This document shows, in pieces, positions 53,512-59,968 of a DNA stretch of 59,968 nt (positions within the stretch are counted from its first letter, which is position 1; every line of letters starts with the position of its first letter). Origin of the DNA: Terrisporobacter othiniensis (GTDB lineage Bacteria; Bacillota; Clostridia; Peptostreptococcales; Peptostreptococcaceae); contig NZ_JWHR01000113.1 in assembly GCF_000808015.1 (NCBI RefSeq), positions 1-59,968 of the forward strand, written 5' to 3'. A program made the position numbers and the translations under genes. Below the pieces are notes generated by a model that was given only the letters and a program-made list of their open reading frames with translations, did not search any database and was not told the DNA's origin.

Positions 53512-54609
53512 ATGAAAAATAAAAGGAAAATAATTCATATAGATATGGATGCTTTTTATGCTTCTATTGAACAAAGGGATAACCCTGCCTTAAAAGGAAA
53601 ACCGGTAATTGTAGGAGGTAATCCTCAGGGAAGAGGAGTGGTAGCAACATGTTCTTATGAAGCAAGAAAATATGGAATTCATTCTGCTATGCCATGTAAA
53701 ACTGCTTATAAAAGATGTCCATATGCCATATTTTTAAGACCTCGATTTGAAGTATATAAGCAAGTATCTTATGAAATAAGAGAGATTTTTCATAAATATA
53801 CGGATTTAGTTGAGCCCTTATCTTTTGATGAAGCCTATTTAGATGTGACGGATAACAAATTAAATATAAAATATGCTACAGAAATTGCAAAATTGATAAA
53901 GAAAGAAATTTATGAAAAAACAGGATTAACTGCATCTGCAGGAGTATCTTACAATAAATTTTTAGCTAAATTAGCATCAGATTATAACAAACCAAATGGA
54001 CTAACTATTATAAGAGAAGATAATACACAAAAATTTTTAGATAACCTTCCTATAAGTAAATTTTTTGGAGTTGGAAAAGTGACACAAAGAGTACTTCATA
54101 ATTTAGGAGTTGAAACAGGATATGATTTAAGACAATTAGATATAAATGAATTAGAATCTATTTTTAAAAATAGAGGATATTTATTTTATCAACTGTCGAG
54201 GGGGATAGACCATAGAGCTGTTGAACCTTATCGAGAAAGGAAATCTATTGGAGCAGAGACTACATTGAGCGAAAATTTAGACATAGAAGATGAAAAATTA
54301 ATTAATATTTTAGATGAACTTTGTGAAGAAGTTGCTTATAGGGCGGAGTATTTAAAAAAAATGGGAAGGACAGTAACTCTAAAAATAAAATATGGTGATT
54401 TTAGGCAAATAACTAGAAGTGCTAGCTTAATAAACCCCATATTTACTCATGAAGATATTAGAACTAATATTTTTAACTTATTCAAAAACATTGAACATAA
54501 TCATAAAGATATAAGACTTGTAGGTGTTACATTATTAAATTTAATTAACAAAGAAGAAGGAACAAATATCACCCTATTTGAATATATTGATAATAGAAAA
54601 ACTAAATAA
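53512..54609 (+). CDS. dinB: DNA polymerase IV (Y family)
   Basis: DinB is a translesion polymerase that bypasses damaged bases. The catalytic residues lie in HIDMDAFYASIEQ (Asp11) and SFDEAYLDVT (Asp106, Glu107). The fingers have CSYEARKYGIHSAMP, and the helix-hairpin-helix region PISKFFGVGKVTQRVL is intact. At 365 residues the length is normal, and a little-finger domain is present. I see no C-terminal beta-clamp motif that I would call with confidence. ATG 53512 follows AAAGGGTGATG. No SOS box is obvious upstream. Confidence 0.94.
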   Translation: MKNKRKIIHIDMDAFYASIEQRDNPALKGKPVIVGGNPQGRGVVATCSYEARKYGIHSAMPCKTAYKRCPYAIFLRPRFEVYKQVSYEIREIFHKYTDLVEPLSFDEAYLDVTDNKLNIKYATEIAKLIKKEIYEKTGLTASAGVSYNKFLAKLASDYNKPNGLTIIREDNTQKFLDNLPISKFFGVGKVTQRVLHNLGVETGYDLRQLDINELESIFKNRGYLFYQLSRGIDHRAVEPYRERKSIGAETTLSENLDIEDEKLINILDELCEEVAYRAEYLKKMGRTVTLKIKYGDFRQITRSASLINPIFTHEDIRTNIFNLFKNIEHNHKDIRLVGVTLLNLINKEEGTNITLFEYIDNRKTK

Positions 54610-54618
54610 ATATTTTTT

Positions 54619-54647
54619 AATCCATGGGCTTTGTCCATGGATTTTTG
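54619..54647 (+). terminator. Terminator after dinB
   Basis: AATCCATGG pairs with CCATGGATT around GCTTTGT and is followed by TTTT. Confidence 0.88.
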
Positions 54648-54710
54648 AATATATGGGACGATGATAAAAGTTATTAACTATTAATATAACTCAAAATTGG
54701 AGGGAGATTT

Positions 54711-55634
54711 ATGGAAAAGGTAATTAATTATGATAATGATGAAAAAAATAGTTTAAAGGGGAATTGTAAAAAAGTTAAGTTTGTTTTATGGATAATACTG
54801 TTTGCTAACTTAGGTGTGGCTATAACTAAAATGGTAGTTGGTTATTTAATAAATAGTGCTAGTTTAAGTACAGATGGGATTCACTCCTTATCTGATGGAC
54901 TTTCTAACGTGGTAGGTTTAATAGGGATTACTATAGCAAGTATACCAGTGGATAAAGAACATCCTTATGGTCATAAAAAATCTGAAATAATTGCTAGTTT
55001 ATTTATTGGAGGCATGCTTTTATTTTTAGGCTTAAAGACATTGATTACTGGATTTGGGCGTTTTGTTAATCCTGGAGAGATAAGTATAACGTTAATAAGT
55101 TTGATTTCACTAATATTAACTATCGGTATAAATATTTTTGTAACTATATATGAAAGAAGAAAAGGCGAGGAATATAATAGTTTTATATTAATATCTGATT
55201 CAATTCATACTAAAAGCGATATTTTCATATCAGTAGGAGTTTTGATATCTTTGATAGGAATTAGGATTGGGCTTCCTCAAATTATAGATCCCATTATATC
55301 TATAATAATATCTTTATTTATACTTAGAGCATCTTATGAAATTTTTAAAGAATCCATTGGCATATTGCTAGATAAAGCGATGATAGGAGAAGAAAGAATT
55401 ATTGAAATACTAAATACTTTTTCAGAAATAAAAAATATTCATAATATAAGAAGTCGAGGAGTAGAAAATGATATATATGTAGATATGCATATAATGATAG
55501 ATGCTAACACAAGTATTGAAGATGCTCACAAACTATCTCATAATATAGAAAGAGAAATTAAAAATAATATTAATCCAAACTGCCAAGTGATAATTCATAT
55601 TGAACCATATCATAAAGATGAAAATGTATTGTAG
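54711..55634 (+). CDS. Cation diffusion facilitator (CDF) metal exporter
   Basis: This 307-residue CDF transporter exports divalent cations (Zn, Mn, Fe or Co) in exchange for protons. It has six predicted segments. The segment-2 site is STDGIHSLSDGLSN, and the segment-5 site is SDSIHTKSDIFIS (His and Asp ligands). HPYGHKK is the conserved loop, and a cytoplasmic ferredoxin-like domain (about 215-300) ends in VIIHIEPYH. The metal cannot be assigned from sequence. GGAGGGAG precedes the ATG. A cobalamin riboswitch lies downstream but points to the next gene. Confidence 0.92.
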   Translation: MEKVINYDNDEKNSLKGNCKKVKFVLWIILFANLGVAITKMVVGYLINSASLSTDGIHSLSDGLSNVVGLIGITIASIPVDKEHPYGHKKSEIIASLFIGGMLLFLGLKTLITGFGRFVNPGEISITLISLISLILTIGINIFVTIYERRKGEEYNSFILISDSIHTKSDIFISVGVLISLIGIRIGLPQIIDPIISIIISLFILRASYEIFKESIGILLDKAMIGEERIIEILNTFSEIKNIHNIRSRGVENDIYVDMHIMIDANTSIEDAHKLSHNIEREIKNNINPNCQVIIHIEPYHKDENVL

Positions 55635-55661
55635 AAAAAAAATTTATATTTTATAATTAAG

Positions 55662-55683
55662 ATGCATACTAAAATATGCATTT
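55662..55683 (+). terminator. Weak hairpin after the CDF gene
   Basis: ATGCATA pairs with TATGCAT around CTAAAA and is followed by only two T residues. It is a possible weak terminator. Confidence 0.45.
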
Positions 55684-55698
55684 AACTAGAGAATGAGT

Positions 55699-55875
55699 AT
55701 GTTATTCAAGGTGCCAAATGGCTTAAAAGGGAATGTGGTGAAAATCCACAGCAGCCCCCGCTACTGTAATAATGACGAAAACTTAGAGCTTTGGAGAGCT
55801 TTAACTCCACTGGTAAAATGGGAAGGAGAAGTGAGTAGGATGATTTTAAGTCAGGAGACCTGCCTAAAAATACAT
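55699..55875 (+). promoter_or_regulatory. Cobalamin riboswitch
   Basis: The class-defining core is present: AAGGTGCC, GGCTTAAAAGGGAA, TGTGGTGAAAATCCACA, the B12-box GCAGCCCCCGCTACTG, later GGAAGG, and the 3' AGTCAGGAGACCTGCC. This matches the adenosylcobalamin/cobalamin riboswitch consensus. The downstream gene is an RseC-family protein 147 bases away, an unusual target. A perfect 13-bp inverted repeat (17 bp with one G-U pair) encloses the whole aptamer, 55682-55698 with 55980-55996. It may be part of the expression platform. The family call is firm; the switching mode is inferred. Confidence 0.93.
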
Positions 55876-56022
55876 GATCTTTCGGGTGTGAGAGAAATAC
55901 TGTAATATGGGTTATTAATAAATAGGTATTAACGGAACATATTATAGAAAAAAATTAACTTTTTTGTAAAAGAGTAATAACTTATTCTCTAGTTAAGGTT
56001 TCTAAATGAAGGGGATGAAATT

Positions 56023-56460
56023 ATGAATCAACAGGGATTTATTATAGACATTGTAGACAATAGAACTGCTAAAATGATAATGCAACGTCATTCAGCATGT
56101 GCATCTTGTGGAAAATGTAGTAAGTTATCGTCTGAATGTCAGGATTTAGTGGTGGAGGTAGACAATTCTATAGGAGCAAAAAAAGGAGATCATGTAGAAG
56201 TTAGTATGGAAAGTGTAAGGGTGCTTAAGGCAACTCTGCTTGCCTATTTAGTCCCTTTAATATTTTTGCTTGTGGGAACAATATTGACATATTACATATT
56301 GGATTTAATTAAATTCTCGGGACCGACTGAAGTTATAAGTGGAGTAGTTGGTTTAATTTGTACTTGTATATCTTATTTGTTACTAAGAAAAAATGATGAC
56401 AAATTTAAACAGAGTAGACAGTATATACCTAAGGTAACTAGAATAATAGAAGAAAAGTAG
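56023..56460 (+). CDS. SoxR-reducing system protein RseC family
   Basis: This 145-residue membrane protein has an N-terminal cysteine motif (CASCGKCSKLSSEC, residues 27-40) that may bind an Fe-S cluster or metal, then two membrane segments (LLAYLVPLIFLLVGTILTYYIL and VVGLICTCISYLLL). It fits the RseC/MucC family, which sits with Rnf-type electron transfer and SoxR reduction. It follows a cobalamin riboswitch, so its level may depend on B12. No rnf genes are in the window. AAGGGGAT precedes the ATG. Confidence 0.85.
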   Translation: MNQQGFIIDIVDNRTAKMIMQRHSACASCGKCSKLSSECQDLVVEVDNSIGAKKGDHVEVSMESVRVLKATLLAYLVPLIFLLVGTILTYYILDLIKFSGPTEVISGVVGLICTCISYLLLRKNDDKFKQSRQYIPKVTRIIEEK

Positions 56461-56470
56461 AATTGTTTAT

Positions 56471-56510
56471 AATAAAAAGAAGCATTTATTTATGAATGCT
56501 TCTTTTTATT
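56471..56510. terminator. Bidirectional terminator after the RseC gene
   Basis: A 16-bp perfect stem (56471-56486 with 56495-56510) built on AAAAAGAAGCATT, with an 8-base loop, has A-runs and T-runs for both directions. Confidence 0.92.
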
Positions 56511-56557
56511 ATAAACTTTATTGTATTTTAATATCTTATTTTATATATAATAAAAAA

Positions 56558-57040
56558 TTATTTTATAAGTTTTTTTAACTGGAGTTTTTTATTATTGATT
56601 TTAAAACAAATTATATAATAAGTTTTAACTAGTGAAGTGATTAATAGTACGCCCATTGCGATTGAAGCACTTACAAAGAGTGAGTTAGTACCAATTGACA
56701 TAGCATTTGTATAATTTCCTTCAACTAGAGATAACATAGTATTATAAAGTCCTAACCCTGGTATTAAAGGTAAAATACCTGGTATAACAAATATAATAGC
56801 GGGATACTTCATTTTTCTAGCTAATATTTCACTAAGAAGTGAAATTAGTGCAGCTGCAAAGAAGTTTGCTAAAATAGCATTACCAGAGAAATTAAATAAT
56901 ATGATATAAACAGTCCATCCTATTCCACCAATAATTCCAGCAGGAATTAAAGATTTTATAGGAGAGTTAAAGAATATTGAAAATCCTATAGTAGCTAAAG
57001 ATGAAAAAAAGAAACTCTCTAATAAATTAAATAAACTCAT
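56558..57040 (-). CDS. Threonine/serine exporter family, C-terminal (YjjB-like) subunit
   Basis: This 160-residue membrane protein has about four segments (FFFSSLATIGFSIFFNSPIKSLIPAG, then IIFVIPGILPLIPGLGLYNTML). It matches the DUF3815/YjjB half of ThrE-type exporters, and its partner is encoded 4 bases upstream. The split of ThrE into two polypeptides is common in bacteria. In Escherichia coli the YjjP-YjjB pair exports succinate, so the substrate here is open. Confidence 0.88.
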   Translation of the reverse strand: MSLFNLLESFFFSSLATIGFSIFFNSPIKSLIPAGIIGGIGWTVYIILFNFSGNAILANFFAAALISLLSEILARKMKYPAIIFVIPGILPLIPGLGLYNTMLSLVEGNYTNAMSIGTNSLFVSASIAMGVLLITSLVKTYYIICFKINNKKLQLKKLIK

Positions 57041-57044
57041 TCAA

Positions 57045-57827
57045 CTAACCTCCAAATCTAACAGTTAAGTCAAGTACAACACCCACGCCTACAGCAATAG
57101 CAGCTGATATCAAGCATGATTCAACGATTCTAGATACACCGGCGATTAAATTACCAGAAATTAAATCTCTCAGTCCTTTAATAAAGGCAACTCCAGGTAA
57201 AAGTGGCATTATAGAACCAACTATCAGAGAGGTAGAATTTTCAATTACATTATATTGAACTAATAAATTACCTAAAACAGCTATGGAAAATGAACTTATA
57301 AGCGTTGCAAAAAATGGTATTTGATTAAGTTTTAACGTTTTATTATAAATGATAACTCCTATGGTAGCTATAATTAATGTAAGTACAAAGTCTAAAACAC
57401 TAGTACCACCAATTAAATAAGCAAATGATGCAGAAGCCATGGCTGTACCAATAAAATATACAAATTGATTATAATCCTTTACTGCATCAACTTCTCTCAA
57501 TCTACCGATGGCCTCCAATGGATCAATATCTTCATTTTGAACAAAATCTCTAGAGATGTTGTTTAACCTATCTATCTTAGTAAGGTTAATTGTTCTTCTA
57601 GATATAGTTTTCATAAAAGTAAGACCATCAAATTTCTCGTCTGATATTATTACACAAGTTGGTGTAGTAAAAACATTGACATGTTTGAATCCTCTTGATT
57701 TACAAACCCTAAGTACGCTATCTTCAACTCTAGCAGTTTCTGCACCGTTGATAAGCATTTGCTCTCCTAATAGCAAGGCGAATCTTAAGATTTCTTTTTT
57801 ATAGCTAACTTGAAATTCCCTTTTCAT
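57045..57827 (-). CDS. Threonine/serine exporter family, N-terminal (YjjP-like) subunit
   Basis: This 260-residue protein has a soluble DUF1212 domain (ALLLGEQMLINGAETARVEDSVLRVC) and then about five membrane segments, including IVGSIMPLLPGVAFIKGLRDLISGN. It is the YjjP half of a ThrE-type exporter and is followed 4 bases later by the YjjB half. AGGGGGAC precedes the ATG at 57827. An extended -10 (TGCTATAAT on the minus strand, 57859-57867) lies about 30 bases upstream. Confidence 0.9.
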   Translation of the reverse strand: MKREFQVSYKKEILRFALLLGEQMLINGAETARVEDSVLRVCKSRGFKHVNVFTTPTCVIISDEKFDGLTFMKTISRRTINLTKIDRLNNISRDFVQNEDIDPLEAIGRLREVDAVKDYNQFVYFIGTAMASASFAYLIGGTSVLDFVLTLIIATIGVIIYNKTLKLNQIPFFATLISSFSIAVLGNLLVQYNVIENSTSLIVGSIMPLLPGVAFIKGLRDLISGNLIAGVSRIVESCLISAAIAVGVGVVLDLTVRFGG

Positions 57828-58130
57828 AAAGTCCCCCTATTAATATAATGATAAAAAGATTATAGCAAAAATAATTTGAAATAGTTATATCATTTGTACT
57901 TTTATTGGAAATTTTTATTCCAACCATAAATTATATTCTGAAACAAATAAAATATTCCCTCTTTTTAGTATGGTATTGTATATTTTTAAATAAAAAATAA
58001 CAAATTTCATTATGTAATTATGATAGAAAATGTAAATTTGTAGTATTGAGTGGAAGTATGCCCTATGAACACTTTATTTTAATAAACCATATAATGTTAT
58101 TATCTTATCGTGGAAAAGGGGAAATTTATT
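57828..58130. other. Divergent intergenic region with inverted repeat
   Basis: This interval holds the leftward TGCTATAAT promoter element and the dyad TTGGAA-N7-TTCCAA (57905-57923). The rest is AT-rich and no RNA gene is recognised. The rightward promoter is not clear. Confidence 0.45.
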
Positions 58131-59507
58131 ATGGTTTTGACAGGCGCACATTACATCTATATCATTTTCATGGTAATAATCTTAATTACTATGATTTTGA
58201 AGAAAGAAAGCGTAGTACCTTGTGTACTAGGCATATTTTTCCTAGGACTATTCTTTACGAAAAACTTTGTAGGAGCACTTAATGGAGTTTTTAACTCTTT
58301 TGTTGTAGCACTAAATGAACTTGGTGGGATAATACTAATTATAGGAATTATGGTAGCTTTATCTAAAGCACTAGAAGAAAATCATGCCATAGATTTTATG
58401 GTAAAGCCATTTGCAAAAGTAATAAAAAGCCCTACAACTGCATTCTTTGTTTCAGGAATTGCGATGTTAGTAATGTCATGGTTCTTCTGGCCATCTCCAG
58501 CATGTGCATTAATAGGTGCAATATTTTTACCAATAGCAATTCGTTCAGGGTTGCCAGCTATGGGGTTAGCTGTAGCAATAAACTTATTTGGTCATGGATT
58601 AGCCTTATCAACTGATTTCGTGATTCAAGGAGCACCCAGTATAACAGCGGGTGCAGCAGGTATACCAGTACAATCAGTTATAATTGAAGGTATGCCACTA
58701 TATTGGACAATGGCAATAGTAACAATATCAGTAGCATTTTATATGTTAAGAAGAGATATAAAGAGGGGAATGTTTGAACAGGAATTAGCATTAGCTAGAG
58801 AATCAGACGTGGAATTAAAAGAAGTAGGACCAAAAGCAAAACTTTCTGTATTTATTGTTGCAATAGCATTTATATTAGATATAGTTGGAATGTATGTATT
58901 TGATTTAAAAGGTGGAGATGCAACAGCTTTGCTTGGTGGAACATCAGTAGCATTACTAGTTTTTGTAAATGCATTAAGTAGCCCGACGGAATGTTTAGAT
59001 AAAGTTTCTCAACATATAATTCATGGATTTGGATTTGCTATAAGTATATTTGCCGTAATCATACCAATAGCTGCGTTCTTCTATTTAGGAGATTCATCAG
59101 TAACAACAGTATTCGGAGATGTTTTGACAAAAGGATCTCAAGGATTGTTATCAGATATAGGTATAGCATTATCGAATGCAGTACCATTTAATAAGGTTGC
59201 AGCAGCAGGAATTGAAACAGTTGTTGGTGGTATTACAGGGCTTGATGGTTCTGGATTTTCAGGTATGTCACTAGCTGGATCATTGGCTCTAGTATTTGGA
59301 AATGCAATTCATGCAAATGTAGCTATTCTTACAGCATTAGGTCAGATAGCAGCTATTTGGGTAGGGGGCGGATGTTTAGTTCCTTGGTCATTAGTTGCAG
59401 CAGCAGCTATTTGTGGAGTTAGTCCAATAGAGTTGGGGAAAAGAAACTTTATACCTATTATGATAGGGTTTGTAGTAACAACCATATTGGCTATATTCTT
59501 ATTATAA
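58131..59507 (+). CDS. Multi-pass membrane transporter, family uncertain
   Basis: This 458-residue protein has about 11-12 membrane segments. Distinct features are a helix break WFFWPSPACALIGAIFLPIA, then INLFGHGLALSTDFVIQGAPS, a charged loop (ARESDVELKEVGPKAK) and, late in the protein, GGGCLVPWSLVAAAA. The layout of two repeated halves with re-entrant loops suggests a secondary transporter of the ion-transporter superfamily (GntP-, CitMHS- or dicarboxylate-like), likely for an organic acid or cation. I cannot name it. ATG 58131 follows AAAAGGGGAAA; the frame begins earlier at a GTG with no ribosome site. Confidence 0.8.
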   Translation: MVLTGAHYIYIIFMVIILITMILKKESVVPCVLGIFFLGLFFTKNFVGALNGVFNSFVVALNELGGIILIIGIMVALSKALEENHAIDFMVKPFAKVIKSPTTAFFVSGIAMLVMSWFFWPSPACALIGAIFLPIAIRSGLPAMGLAVAINLFGHGLALSTDFVIQGAPSITAGAAGIPVQSVIIEGMPLYWTMAIVTISVAFYMLRRDIKRGMFEQELALARESDVELKEVGPKAKLSVFIVAIAFILDIVGMYVFDLKGGDATALLGGTSVALLVFVNALSSPTECLDKVSQHIIHGFGFAISIFAVIIPIAAFFYLGDSSVTTVFGDVLTKGSQGLLSDIGIALSNAVPFNKVAAAGIETVVGGITGLDGSGFSGMSLAGSLALVFGNAIHANVAILTALGQIAAIWVGGGCLVPWSLVAAAAICGVSPIELGKRNFIPIMIGFVVTTILAIFLL

Positions 59508-59545
59508 TTAAAGTGATATGATTAATTTATAAAATAAATTGATAT

Positions 59546-59584
59546 AAAGAGGCTATAGAATTTTAATTCTATAGTCTTTTTATG
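59546..59584 (+). terminator. Terminator after the transporter
   Basis: GGCTATAGAATT pairs with AATTCTATAGTC (one G-T pair) around TT and is followed by TTTTTAT. Confidence 0.88.
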
Positions 59585-59700
59585 TTTATGATAATATAAT
59601 AAAATTAGTAATTAAATATATAGAAGTTTATTTTATAAATGTAAGAATTTACAAGTAATAATTATTTGGGAAAAATAAATAATAAAAATATAAAAGAATA

Positions 59701-59729
59701 TTGACAATATATTTTAATGATGATAAACT
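59701..59729 (+). promoter_or_regulatory. rRNA promoter P1
   Basis: TTGACA (59701-59706), a 17-bp spacer and TAAACT (59724-59729). A small hairpin TTGTCTT / AAGACAA follows at 59735-59754. Its twin lies 94 bases downstream, as in tandem ribosomal promoters. Confidence 0.85.
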
Positions 59730-59794
59730 TATACTTGTCTTGGAAAAAAGACAAAACACTTAATAACTTGTGGAAAAAAGAAAGTAAAAAAGTG

Positions 59795-59823
59795 TTGACA
59801 AATAAAAACAACTTTGATAAACT
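59795..59823 (+). promoter_or_regulatory. rRNA promoter P2
   Basis: TTGACA (59795-59800), a 17-bp spacer and TAAACT (59818-59823). The spacing and -10 are the same as in P1. Confidence 0.88.
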
Positions 59824-59829
59824 TAAGAA

Positions 59830-59968
59830 GTTGAAACGAACAAAGAACTTTGAAAATTAAACAGTAGGTTAACAATAAATTAATTCTTTAAGAATTAAAC
59901 TGAAACAACAAACAAACCAAGCCAGATATTCAGATAATGATTAGTCTGAGCGATGGACAACTTTTTTA
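59830..59968 (+). other. Leader of an rRNA operon (16S gene begins just past the window)
   Basis: The sequence after P2 carries the leader features AAGAACTTTGAAAATTAAAC and a long purine-rich stretch, and ends in a bipartite part (AAGCCAGATATTCAG, AGTCTGAGCGATGGACAAC) that normally pairs across the 16S precursor. No part of the mature 16S is present. The call rests on resemblance to clostridial rrn leaders and the tandem promoters. Confidence 0.8.

Noticed and set aside
55693..55905. Open reading frame of 70 codons over the riboswitch
   Set aside because: It covers the conserved cobalamin aptamer, has no ribosome site and its translation reflects the RNA motif; it is not a gene.
58046..58282. 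Plus-strand ORF of 78 codons overlapping the transporter start
   Set aside because: It lies out of frame with a well-supported transporter and has no ribosome site.
1..59968. tRNA genes, CRISPR arrays, prophage or conjugative genes
   Set aside because: Reading both strands I saw no tRNA-like T-loop with an acceptor stem, no regular repeat-spacer pattern and no integrase, transposase or phage structural genes.

Overview
The window is strongly AT-rich DNA from a low-GC Firmicute of the class Clostridia. Evidence is the Stickland-type keto-acid fermentation genes, a CotF-like coat protein, G-rich Shine-Dalgarno sites, and TTGACA-N17-TAAACT tandem promoters with an rRNA leader at the right edge. 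A member of Peptostreptococcaceae (Paraclostridium or Romboutsia relatives) is my best guess, but it is an inference from gene content only.

Layout. 1-3.9 kb: a DUF5714 protein, the fused NAD(P)H-hydrate repair enzyme, and an NfeD/SPFH membrane pair. 4.0-14.3 kb: one long glycogen operon, glgB-glgC-glgD-glgA-glgP plus a GH13 alpha-glucosidase. Its first gene seems to start at an ATT codon behind a duplicated leader. 14.3-18.5 kb: single-stranded-DNA-binding protein, an orphan PAS histidine kinase, GtrA, an Mrp Fe-S carrier ATPase under a promoter covered by a large palindrome, and a small membrane protein. 18.5-26.6 kb: an aminotransferase, indolepyruvate:ferredoxin oxidoreductase (iorAB), butyrate-type kinase, a MerR regulator, phosphate acyltransferase and an OFA-family transporter. 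Together these form a complete route from amino acid to keto acid, acyl-CoA, acyl-phosphate, ATP and a free acid. 26.6-29.3 kb: an amino acid permease and glutamate racemase, bracketed by copies of an interspersed repeat.

29.3-35.8 kb: a VanRS-like two-component system, a decayed second copy of its kinase, a PIG-L-type deacetylase preceded by 11-bp direct repeats, peptidase T and a YitT-family relic. 35.8-38.0 kb: an unusual two-gene operon, an archaeal/plant-type D-aminoacyl-tRNA deacylase (DTD2) homologue with diaminopropionate ammonia-lyase. 38-42.7 kb: two little-known proteins, a MATE exporter, a MerR regulator broken by a frameshift in a run of seven A, and an MFS exporter. 42.8-47.2 kb: a cyclase-family hydrolase, an M20 hydrolase gene killed by two nonsense codons, a CotF-like protein and RNase J. 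47.2-51.6 kb: an ABC exporter with a long coiled-coil permease and a small Cys-rich membrane protein. 51.6-59.5 kb: a leader region with two promoters and a possible small RNA, UPF0371, DNA polymerase IV, a CDF metal exporter, a cobalamin riboswitch ahead of an RseC-family gene, a split ThrE-type exporter and an unassigned transporter. The window ends inside the leader of an rRNA operon, just short of the 16S gene.

The most notable observations are the three-copy modular repeat that always sits in convergent intergenic regions, the bacterial DTD2-DpaL pair, the ATT start of glgB, and the riboswitch enclosed by a 17-bp long-range inverted repeat. All domain calls come from reading motifs by eye; no database search was run.
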